From positions 10,783 through 19,087 of the forward strand of contig DAOL01000007.1 of assembly GCA_002501845.1 (NCBI GenBank): a DNA stretch of 8,305 bases, given 5' to 3'. The notes under the pieces were generated by a model, which was not told the DNA's origin, did no database searches, and saw nothing but the letters and a program-made list of their open reading frames with translations. The stretch comes from Nitrososphaera sp. UBA217 (lineage in GTDB: Archaea; Thermoproteota; Nitrososphaeria; Nitrososphaerales; Nitrososphaeraceae). Of the stretch, positions 1 through 5,582 are shown in pieces. A program made the translations under genes and the position numbers. Every line of letters starts with the position of its first letter. Positions within the stretch are counted from its first letter, which is position 1.

Positions 1-1423
1 TGTCGTAGTACGAGGGACACTCGAACGTGATTTTGCCGTATTGGACTTGTTTATTGGGCGTTGAGACCCCGGCCTGGTAAAAGTAAGCGTTTTGCAAGTC
101 AGGGTTGGCGGTCGGGCTGCCGACCCATATGACGCCTAGGTCAAAGAAGGGGTTCTCTATCTTAGGAGCCACAAATGAACTGTACGTCGACCAGTTATCC
201 CCGGTCTCCACTGTCCCGTCGTCCCATTCCATAGCAAGCATGACCAACGAGCTGTTGTCTGTCAGTGGAACTGTTGATTCATGCATTGTAGAGATCCATG
301 GAAAGGCAGAGCAGGCCATGTTTTGGTCGCAAGTCTCCCACGCCCTTGCCACGAGATAGCGCGTTCCGTCTGCAGCGAAAAGAATGTCGGCCCGATAGCC
401 GTAGTCAAGCCCGTCCTTGCAGCAGTTTGGAGACTGCGCGCCGATGCCGGCTAGTACAAAGTCGCCCTTGCCCATCAGGCTGCTGTCAAAATGTCCAAGG
501 TCGAGCCCCACGTCGACCCTTTTAGTGGGAAAATAATGTTGATCGTGGTAGGCCCCTGCATAGTAAGTTGGTTGGACGATGACGCCGTGCCTGTCATTAA
601 TTGTCAGATTCATCGGGGCGTCCAGAAGTGGATGCACAGCCCCCAGTAGAAAAAGTGCGATCATTGATGAGAACGAGGTCGCGATCGCCATCTCTTTCCT
701 CCTGCTAGTTGCAATCCTGTGCCCCAAGAGGCTGGCCAGGATCCCAGCGCCGATCATTATTGCCAACATCGACGAGCCCTCTGGCCGCAGGCTGGCAAAC
801 AGAGAAGACAGTATCGCCCAGCTGATCAATGCAGAATATACGGCGGGACGTATTCTATCTGAAAATATCGAGCTTCCAACGCCGGCAAAAAAGAATGGCG
901 CGCTTGAGGCAAACGCCAAAAGCACAAGAGCCATCGGGTATGTCAGAAACATCCCAAAAAGTAACGCTACAGGGTAATAACCAATGAATATTGCCGTTGT
1001 CGTTCCAAATAATACCGCGCTGATTATGCTGCTCTTCTTTTCCTGCCTGCTCATCGATTTCCAGCCCCCCATCAAGCCCGTCGCCGCGGTAGCAAAGAGC
1101 AAAACACCTAATCGAAGCCAGCTACCGCCGTCAGGCCCGGAATAATAACACTGCCGGGAGTCACAGAATTGGTACAGCAACAACATCAAAACTACTGTTG
1201 CAGCTGCAATGCAGCCAGCTGCCGCAAATGGAGGGAGGGGCGAGAGCCGGCCGATAGCAAACCCGATGCTCAGCTCTGATGCAACAAAGAACCACAGACG
1301 CGCTCCAGAAAATACGTAAAAATCCGGCTCGCGTATTGTATAACGGTAGAATGTGTAGGATTCAAACAGGAATAGTGCGATCACCAAGCCCATGCAGGCA
1401 GCGATGAACAACAGTTGCCGCAT
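1..1423 (-). CDS. Polytopic membrane protein with C-terminal extracytoplasmic domain (partial, C-terminus cut by window edge)
   Basis: An open frame runs from ATG at 1423 to the left edge without a stop (474 codons seen, C-terminus missing). The first roughly 265 residues are almost all hydrophobic, with about 8 to 10 membrane segments (for example near residues 4-20, 66-86, 104-120, 132-149, 152-172, 196-212, 219-234 and 248-263). The last 200 or so residues are polar and soluble, rich in Tyr, Asp and Trp, with Cys at about 335, 336, 365, 371 and 469, suggesting a disulfide-stabilised domain outside the cell. I do not recognise the family and assign no function. The ATG is favoured because the upstream frame closes with TAA at 1448-1450 and an AT-rich TATA-like element lies 25 bp upstream, which fits a leaderless transcript. 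It follows the dehydrogenase gene by 67 bp on the same strand and probably has its own promoter. Confidence 0.8.
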   Translation of the reverse strand, partial: MRQLLFIAACMGLVIALFLFESYTFYRYTIREPDFYVFSGARLWFFVASELSIGFAIGRLSPLPPFAAAGCIAAATVVLMLLLYQFCDSRQCYYSGPDGGSWLRLGVLLFATAATGLMGGWKSMSRQEKKSSIISAVLFGTTTAIFIGYYPVALLFGMFLTYPMALVLLAFASSAPFFFAGVGSSIFSDRIRPAVYSALISWAILSSLFASLRPEGSSMLAIMIGAGILASLLGHRIATSRRKEMAIATSFSSMIALFLLGAVHPLLDAPMNLTINDRHGVIVQPTYYAGAYHDQHYFPTKRVDVGLDLGHFDSSLMGKGDFVLAGIGAQSPNCCKDGLDYGYRADILFAADGTRYLVARAWETCDQNMACSAFPWISTMHESTVPLTDNSSLVMLAMEWDDGTVETGDNWSTYSSFVAPKIENPFFDLGVIWVGSPTANPDLQNAYFYQAGVSTPNKQVQYGKITFECPSYYD

Positions 1424-1444
1424 GCCTGATCTGCCACGGTTATT

Positions 1445-1452
1445 GTTTTATT
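1445..1452 (-). promoter_or_regulatory. TATA-like element for the membrane protein gene
   Basis: On the minus strand the bases read AATAAAAC, centred about 25 bp upstream of the ATG at 1423. That is the spacing expected if transcription starts at or next to the start codon, as is common in archaea. Inferred from position and composition only. Confidence 0.4.
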
Positions 1453-1490
1453 GCTTGCTCACTTTTGGCGAGCCCTAGACGGGAGTGATT

Positions 1491-2231
1491 CTAGCGCTCC
1501 TGACTCGTCGGCCTTACGAGTATCTCGTTTACGTTCATGTGGCTGGGCGACTCGACGGCGAATAGGATCGCGTTTGCGATGTCCTCCGCCTGCAGCGCCT
1601 GCATTTGCTTTGTCGATTCAACAAACTTTTCCAGCGTTTTGTCGGTTATTGTGTTTGTGAGCTCGGTAGCAACTACACCCGGCTCTACACAGGTGACCCG
1701 TATGTTCCCCCTCTGGCTGAACTCCTGTCTTAGCCCTTCGCTGAAGGCCGTTACGGCGTGCTTTGTCGCGCAGTAAACGCTGCCAGCGGGGAATATCACC
1801 CTTCCTGCTACGGAAGAAATGTTGACGATGTGCCCCGATTTCTTGTTCAGCATGTGGGTAATCACGGCAGCAGTACAATACAAGACTCCTCTTATGTTGA
1901 CGTCTATCATCTGATCCCACTCATCAACCTTGAGGTTCTTGAAAAAGCTCAGCGGCATGAGGCCGGCGTTGTTGACTAGTATATCCACGGCACACCACTT
2001 CTCTATAACAGCATTAACAAAAGCGTCACAATCTGATTTTTTCCTGACATCCAGCTTTTGGATAAGAATTTCTCCACCATTTCTGACGATCTCACTTTGC
2101 AGAGACTCAAGCCTGTCGGTTCGCCTTGCGCCTGCCGCTATCTTGGCACCGGCTTTCGACAATGCGAGGGCAGTCGCGTAGCCTATGCCGCTGCTTCCCC
2201 CTGTGATTATCGCAACTTTACCTCTTATCAT
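1491..2231 (-). CDS. Short-chain dehydrogenase/reductase (SDR), probably NADP(H)-dependent
   Basis: Classical SDR of 246 residues, a cytoplasmic oxidoreductase that moves hydride between NAD(P)H and a carbonyl or alcohol. Visible motifs: cofactor-binding TGGSSGIG at residues 10-17, ARR at 35-37 after the second strand (Arg there favours NADP over NAD), NNAG at 87-90, Asn112, and the catalytic Ser140 (NISS), Tyr153 and Lys157 (YCATK). PGVV and a short C-terminal segment complete the fold; the length is normal for the family. The frame can be extended to 2285 (264 residues), but I choose ATG at 2231 because the glycine motif then starts at residue 10 as usual and a TATA-like element lies about 31 bp upstream. 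The overall look is of the 3-hydroxyacid/serine dehydrogenase-like (YdfG-like) SDRs; the true substrate cannot be read from sequence. It is divergent from the 59-residue gene. Confidence 0.93.
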   Translation of the reverse strand: MIRGKVAIITGGSSGIGYATALALSKAGAKIAAGARRTDRLESLQSEIVRNGGEILIQKLDVRKKSDCDAFVNAVIEKWCAVDILVNNAGLMPLSFFKNLKVDEWDQMIDVNIRGVLYCTAAVITHMLNKKSGHIVNISSVAGRVIFPAGSVYCATKHAVTAFSEGLRQEFSQRGNIRVTCVEPGVVATELTNTITDKTLEKFVESTKQMQALQAEDIANAILFAVESPSHMNVNEILVRPTSQER

Positions 2232-2257
2232 TCTGTCATCATTCAGTTTTGGACGTT

Positions 2258-2266
2258 GTAATATGC
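2258..2266 (-). promoter_or_regulatory. TATA-like element for the SDR gene
   Basis: Minus strand reads GCATATTAC, centred about 31 bp upstream of ATG 2231, so a transcript would have a leader of only a few bases. It lies inside the longer reading of the frame (start 2285), which argues for the shorter protein. Confidence 0.45.
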
Positions 2267-2286
2267 TTTTGCAAAAAAGCGTCAAC

Positions 2287-2296
2287 CTTAAGTATC
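2287..2296 (+). promoter_or_regulatory. TATA-like element for the 59-residue gene
   Basis: CTTAAGTATC is centred about 32 bp upstream of ATG 2324 and would give a leader of under 10 bases. Together with the element at 2258-2266 it makes the 92-bp gap a compact divergent promoter region. Confidence 0.45.
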
Positions 2297-2323
2297 CTGT
2301 GCACGTCTCTAAAGTGTGTGCTC

Positions 2324-2503
2324 ATGAGCCTCGATGACAGTGACGAGCTGGCCTACCTGTGGACCAAAGTAAAGTTTACTCAGAAATACATGAGCAAAAA
2401 TAATTGCAGCTTTGAAGAGGCCGAGCGCGAATTCCATACCTGGATCGAGGGCCTGATGGACAGCAGGATCGAGCGCGCAAACAAGATGCTAAATTCGCGT
2501 TAG
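2324..2503 (+). CDS. Small conserved-looking hypothetical protein (59 aa)
   Basis: The frame opens at 2249, but the ATG at 2324 is the likely start: the 25 codons before it are Cys- and Leu-rich and unlike the rest, and the TATA-like element at 2287-2296 lies inside them. The protein (MSLDDSDELAYL to NKMLNSR) is highly charged and predicted to be almost entirely helical, with no signal peptide or membrane segment, so it should be cytoplasmic. I recognise no domain. Its TAG stop (2501-2503) overlaps the TAA stop of the convergent membrane protein gene at 2500-2502, so the two genes share four bases. Being short, it could be dismissed as chance, but the promoter, the codon pattern and the exact abutment with its neighbour support a real gene. 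Confidence 0.65.
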   Translation: MSLDDSDELAYLWTKVKFTQKYMSKNNCSFEEAEREFHTWIEGLMDSRIERANKMLNSR

Positions 2504-2781
2504 GTGCTCTGCTCTTGCCGCTGTAGCTTTTGCTTCCTTGCCATGAACAGCAAGAGCACGCCAAACATGCCCAGAACTATTGCAAGTCCCTGTGCGCCAC
2601 CGTTTGGAACTGCAAAAACGTAGGCGATTGCAAACGCGACGCATGTTATCGCCTGCAAAAAGTATGAAGTTCCCGGATGCATGTGTGTTTTCTTGGCGAC
2701 GTACCCAATGGCAAAGAACGCTGCGGCGGGATAGATGGTGAGCAAGACGTATTGATCTATGTCAATGCCCAGATGAGGCAA
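2500..2781 (-). CDS. Small membrane protein with three transmembrane helices (93 aa)
   Basis: Three hydrophobic segments are visible at about residues 9-29, 38-58 and 63-81, followed by a basic, Gln-rich tail (ARKQKLQRQEQST) that should face the cytoplasm. No catalytic motif or known family is recognisable. The start codon is TTG at 2781-2779; an in-frame TAG at 2787-2785 blocks any upstream start, and the next Met (residue 34) would delete the first helix. A TATA-like element lies 27 bp upstream, consistent with a leaderless TTG-started mRNA. It sits 34 bp downstream of the GINS gene on the same strand, so co-transcription is also possible. Its stop overlaps the stop of the convergent 59-residue gene. 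Confidence 0.7.
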   Translation of the reverse strand: MPHLGIDIDQYVLLTIYPAAAFFAIGYVAKKTHMHPGTSYFLQAITCVAFAIAYVFAVPNGGAQGLAIVLGMFGVLLLFMARKQKLQRQEQST

Positions 2782-2804
2782 TGGCTAAAAGATCGCAAAT
2801 TAGG

Positions 2805-2812
2805 TATTTAAT
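2805..2812 (-). promoter_or_regulatory. TATA-like element for the 93-aa membrane protein gene
   Basis: Minus strand reads TTAAATA, centred about 27 bp upstream of the TTG start at 2781, in the 34-bp gap behind the GINS stop codon. This supports both independent transcription and use of the TTG codon. Confidence 0.45.
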
Positions 2813-2815
2813 TGC

Positions 2816-3412
2816 TTATTCGACGTGTACTTCGACTGCCGCGCCGCCTTCAATTATCGAGCGTGCGTTTTCAAATGGCAATGATGCAACATCTTCCTGC
2901 TGGAAGGGTCCGTACTTGTTCATGTCAACGCCGACGAACGCTTCTATTGGCCTCACGAACCTGACCACTATTTGCTTTGAACGCATCCTCGAAGAAATCG
3001 ATTCGAGCACTTTTGGCCTTCCCTTGACCGTGGCGGCGATAACCTCGCTTACCCTTCCTTCGGACGAGCGCCTGCCGTCAAGCACGTACTTTTCCTCGTC
3101 GGTGAGCTTTGAGTAGTCGAGCGGCTCATTGCCGGAGCGGATCTTGGCCTGCCTAGCCTCTATCAATATTCGAGCTGCCTGCGACAATAGCTCCGTCATT
3201 CGATCTCTCATCTTTGCTTCAACGCCTTCGTAACCCTGCCCCTTCAGGTTGCCAAGCACAGCGGCTATCCTCTTGAAAGTGTCCGGCTCTATATCCTGTA
3301 AGGACGGCGTTTCAATTTCTTTTTTCAAAAGCTTGTAAAGTTCCTTGAGTTCGAGGTGGCCACTATCCTCGGCGTTCATTTCGTTCCGATTTTGCGCCCC
3401 AGCTGTTGACAT
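2816..3412 (-). CDS. Archaeal GINS complex subunit (Gins51-type DNA replication factor)
   Basis: This 198-residue protein has the two-part archaeal Gins51 layout. A charged helical A domain spans about residues 18-92, a linker contains DEEKYVLDGRR (about 105-115), and a small beta-rich B domain runs from about 146 to the end. The B domain carries the family-typical run VRFVRPIEAFVGVD (150-163), then YGPF (167-170), DVASLP (174-179) and a final EGGAAVEV. GINS binds MCM and the Cdc45/RecJ-like partner in the archaeal CMG-type helicase at replication forks; some archaea have only this subunit, as a homotetramer. ATG 3412 is supported by a TATA-like element 24 bp upstream. The gene is divergent from glutamine synthetase and followed closely by the 93-aa membrane protein. 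The name rests on motif recognition, not a profile search. Confidence 0.85.
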   Translation of the reverse strand: MSTAGAQNRNEMNAEDSGHLELKELYKLLKKEIETPSLQDIEPDTFKRIAAVLGNLKGQGYEGVEAKMRDRMTELLSQAARILIEARQAKIRSGNEPLDYSKLTDEEKYVLDGRRSSEGRVSEVIAATVKGRPKVLESISSRMRSKQIVVRFVRPIEAFVGVDMNKYGPFQQEDVASLPFENARSIIEGGAAVEVHVE

Positions 3413-3431
3413 TTCATATCACTTGACAAGA

Positions 3432-3440
3432 CTTAAATTT
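3432..3440 (-). promoter_or_regulatory. TATA-like element for the GINS gene
   Basis: Minus strand reads AAATTTAAG, centred 24 bp upstream of the GINS ATG at 3412, so the mRNA would be essentially leaderless. The element is nearly self-complementary, but on the plus strand it lies only 15 bp from GTG 3451, too close to serve a leaderless glutamine synthetase transcript from that codon. Confidence 0.5.
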
Positions 3441-3450
3441 TAGGATTTTA

Positions 3451-4938
3451 GTGCCTACTGTTGGGGTATTTGAGTTGCCTTATAAATTGATTGACGGCAA
3501 GATCGAACCGTTAACATTTACTACCGATCAAGTGATGCGGCGGCTCAAAGATGACGAAATCAAGTTTCTTGATCTCCAGTTCACCGGACTCTTCGGCCGG
3601 TTCCATCATACCACGATGGATTCCAGGATGTTCCGGGTGGAGGATTTTACCGACGGCCTCCCCAAGCTTGACGGATCCTCCATTCGAGGCTTCACCGAGA
3701 TTCACGAATCCGATCTGATTATCAGGCCCGACCCGGCTACGTTTGCAACCGTGCCATGGATCGGAACGCCCACTGCAAGACTGATCTGCGACATCCTGAG
3801 CGGCGGGAGCAAGCGCGACACATTCCCCCGCGACCCTCGCGGCATAGCCAAGCGGGCTGAAAAGTATGTCATAGAGCAGGGGTTTGACACGTCGTATTGG
3901 GGACCCGAAGTGGAGTTTTTCGTCTTTGACAAGCTTGAGGTAAACACCATGACCCCGTACCAAGGGCAGAGCTACCATATCGCATCAAAAGAAGCTCCAT
4001 GGTCTACTGACAACGTGGGCTATGCTCTCCGGCTGAAAGAAGGCTACTTGCCAAGCGCACCCGGCGATACCCTGATGGAGTACCGCAACGAATGCGTCGA
4101 CGTACTTACCAACAACTTTGGTATAGTATGTGACGCGCACCACCACGAAGTTGCGACGGCTGGCCAGTGCGAGATCGACATACGCTTCGACAATCTAGTC
4201 AACGCTGCTGATGGTGTCCAGAGCTACAAGTACATCGTCAAGAACATTGCCAAAAAGCACAACATGATTGCTACCATGATGCCAAAGCCGATAGCGCTTG
4301 ACAACGGTTCCGGGATGCACGTTAATGTCAGCCTGTGGAACAAGGGCAAGAACCTATTCTATGATTCTGTCGACGAATATGCAGAAATGTCGCAGACTGC
4401 GCGCTATTTTGGCGGCGGCATCTTAGAGCACGCCCAGACATTAGCAGCGATCGTAGCGCCAACAACCAACTCGTACAGGAGGCTTGTGCCCGGCTATGAG
4501 GCGCCTGTTTATGTTGCGTGGAGCACCGGCAACCGATCGGCGATAATCAGGATCCCTGCGCATTACAAGGGACACAAGTTTGCCAACCTGAAACGAATAG
4601 AATTCAGGGCACCGGACCCATCGTGCAACCCGTACCTTGCGTTTTCAGCCATCTTGGCAGCTGGCCTCGAAGGCATCAGGAAAAAGAAGGAGATCGGTGA
4701 CCCGGTAAACGAAGACATTTTTAAAATGAGCCCCAAGAGGAGGCGCGAACTTGGAATCACACAGCTGCCTGCAAGCCTCAGGGAAGCGTATGAAAAGCTG
4801 GAAAGCGACAGTGCCTTCCTGAAGCCAATATTTGACAGCGAAACAATAGACAGGATAGTAGAGCATGAAGAGAAGGAGCACGTTGAATTAGCAGTGAGGC
4901 CACACCCACACGAGTTCTCGATGTACGCCGACGTCTAG
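3451..4938 (+). CDS. glnA: Glutamine synthetase, type I (GlnA)
   Basis: Joins ammonium to glutamate using ATP, the main entry of ammonium into biomass; cytoplasmic, dodecameric in this family. Numbered from GTG 3451 (495 residues), visible landmarks are DGSSIRGF 74-81 (Asp74), metal ligands Glu153 and Glu155 in GPEVEFF, HHHEVATAGQCE with Glu233 and Glu241, NGSGMH 285-290 (His290), RRLVPGYEAP with the flap Glu350, and RIEFRAPDP with Glu384 and Arg386. All are intact. The adenylylation tyrosine of bacterial GSI-beta is Phe424 here (DIFKMS), so AMP modification at that site is impossible. The feedback-sensing Arg of GSI-alpha aligns with Glu83. The start is uncertain: a good TATA box at 3480-3487 lies inside the first codons, and GTG 3532 or ATG 3535 would give 467-468 residues, closer to usual lengths. 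The stop overlaps that of the convergent membrane gene. Confidence 0.96.
   Translation: MPTVGVFELPYKLIDGKIEPLTFTTDQVMRRLKDDEIKFLDLQFTGLFGRFHHTTMDSRMFRVEDFTDGLPKLDGSSIRGFTEIHESDLIIRPDPATFATVPWIGTPTARLICDILSGGSKRDTFPRDPRGIAKRAEKYVIEQGFDTSYWGPEVEFFVFDKLEVNTMTPYQGQSYHIASKEAPWSTDNVGYALRLKEGYLPSAPGDTLMEYRNECVDVLTNNFGIVCDAHHHEVATAGQCEIDIRFDNLVNAADGVQSYKYIVKNIAKKHNMIATMMPKPIALDNGSGMHVNVSLWNKGKNLFYDSVDEYAEMSQTARYFGGGILEHAQTLAAIVAPTTNSYRRLVPGYEAPVYVAWSTGNRSAIIRIPAHYKGHKFANLKRIEFRAPDPSCNPYLAFSAILAAGLEGIRKKKEIGDPVNEDIFKMSPKRRRELGITQLPASLREAYEKLESDSAFLKPIFDSETIDRIVEHEEKEHVELAVRPHPHEFSMYADV
3480..3487 (+). promoter_or_regulatory. TATA box, probably for glnA
   Basis: TTATAAAT is the best TATA match in the window. 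With the usual 26-bp spacing it predicts transcription starting near 3510, downstream of GTG 3451 and 20-25 bp upstream of GTG 3532/ATG 3535. It may therefore define a shorter GlnA start; otherwise it is coincidental within the coding sequence. Confidence 0.5.
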
Positions 4939-5429
4939 CTTCTTTTTCTCCGCAGCATGAACTTTATCGCTCTTAGGTAAATGCTCTCGCCTTTGCCCTT
5001 CGTGAGATTGGACGCTACTACTGCAAACAGGATTCCAAGCCCGGTGGCAGTCGAGGTGAGCCATGTGACATAGTTGCTGTCAAGGGCCAACCTCCCGCTC
5101 CAGAACTCTAGCGCGATGTGGATAAGGATTGTGAATAGCCCCTGCCCGGTCCCAATCAATACCAAGAATTTGCCAATGTTTACGCGATTTGCCGCAAACA
5201 GCACTGCGCCCATCAGGACTGTTAACCCGCCAAGCTGGCTCAGAAGCGCCAGGACCCCTACAGGGACCACGGCATATGTCCAGAAATCCTTGGCGGTGTT
5301 TACCACTAGCTGCTCCCTTATCAGGTTGTAGGTCTCTATGTTTGCCCGATAACCTGACAGCAAGAACATGATGCCAGAGACAAAAGCGATGCATGCAGCG
5401 AGCCTGTTTCTTGTTTTACCGTAGTGCAA
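4935..5429 (-). CDS. Membrane protein with about four transmembrane helices (164 aa)
   Basis: Hydrophobic segments appear at about residues 9-27, 51-80 (perhaps two short helices), 86-108 and 121-140, ending in a basic tail (FMLRRKRS) expected inside the cell. No motif or family is recognised. The start is TTG at 5429-5427; TAG at 5438-5436 closes the frame upstream and the first internal Met (residue 21) would cut into helix 1. A TATA-like element lies about 28 bp upstream, and the start codon falls inside a perfect inverted repeat (5422-5438) that could be an operator. It is convergent with glnA and the two stop codons share bases. Adjacency to glnA invites a guess at nitrogen-related transport, but nothing in the protein resembles an ammonium transporter. 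Confidence 0.72.
   Translation of the reverse strand: MHYGKTRNRLAACIAFVSGIMFLLSGYRANIETYNLIREQLVVNTAKDFWTYAVVPVGVLALLSQLGGLTVLMGAVLFAANRVNIGKFLVLIGTGQGLFTILIHIALEFWSGRLALDSNYVTWLTSTATGLGILFAVVASNLTKGKGESIYLRAIKFMLRRKRS
4940..4950 (+). terminator. Possible U-rich terminator for glnA
   Basis: A pyrimidine-rich run with five consecutive T lies directly after the glnA stop. Archaeal polymerase can terminate on such tracts without a hairpin. The same bases encode the Arg/Lys tail of the convergent membrane protein, so composition alone could explain them. Confidence 0.25.
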
Positions 5430-5438
5430 TGTGCACTA
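5422..5438. repeat. Inverted repeat over the start codon of the 164-aa membrane protein gene
   Basis: Perfect 7-bp arms, TAGTGCA at 5422-5428 and TGCACTA at 5432-5438, separated by ATG. A third half-site, TGCAC, follows at 5441-5445. The TTG start (5429-5427) lies inside it, so a protein bound here would block initiation of a leaderless transcript. Confidence 0.5.
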
Positions 5439-5453
5439 GATGCACAAATAGAG

Positions 5454-5461
5454 CTATTATG
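5454..5461 (-). promoter_or_regulatory. TATA-like element for the 164-aa membrane protein gene
   Basis: Minus strand reads CATAATAG, centred about 28 bp upstream of the TTG start at 5429. The match to a TATA box is modest; spacing is the main support. Confidence 0.35.
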
Positions 5462-5469
5462 GGTTCTCT

Positions 5470-5501
5470 ACTCACTAAAAGTGAGTCCTAAAAGTGAATC
5501 C
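5470..5501. repeat. Tandem 13-bp direct repeats overlapping an inverted repeat
   Basis: Two adjacent 13-bp copies, TAAAAGTGAGTCC (5476-5488) and TAAAAGTGAATCC (5489-5501), differ at one base. The first copy also pairs with the bases before it: ACTCAC at 5470-5475 and GTGAGT at 5481-5486 form a perfect 6-bp inverted repeat. The cluster lies between two divergent envelope genes (starts at 5429 and 5583), outside coding sequence, and is a candidate regulator-binding region. The role is inferred from position. Confidence 0.6.
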
Positions 5502-5582
5502 CAATGGTGAACGGGCGTGTGAGAACCGGACAAGAAACGGCCAAGAACAAACGATAAGGGGGAGAACTTCTGTAGATAAAAT

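Noticed and set aside
579..977. Plus-strand 132-codon hydrophobic open frame
   Set aside because: It mirrors the membrane segments of the minus-strand gene, whose frame is open across the whole 1.4 kb and has a TATA-spaced ATG.
2232..2285. N-terminal extension of the SDR by 18 residues
   Set aside because: Contains the likely promoter, and the SDR cofactor motif would be unusually far from the N-terminus.
2249..2323. Longer start of the 59-residue gene
   Set aside because: The extra residues are Cys/Leu-rich and overlap both divergent TATA-like elements.
3511..3978. Minus-strand 155-codon open frame within glnA
   Set aside because: Antisense shadow of a strongly conserved glutamine synthetase; no motif of its own.
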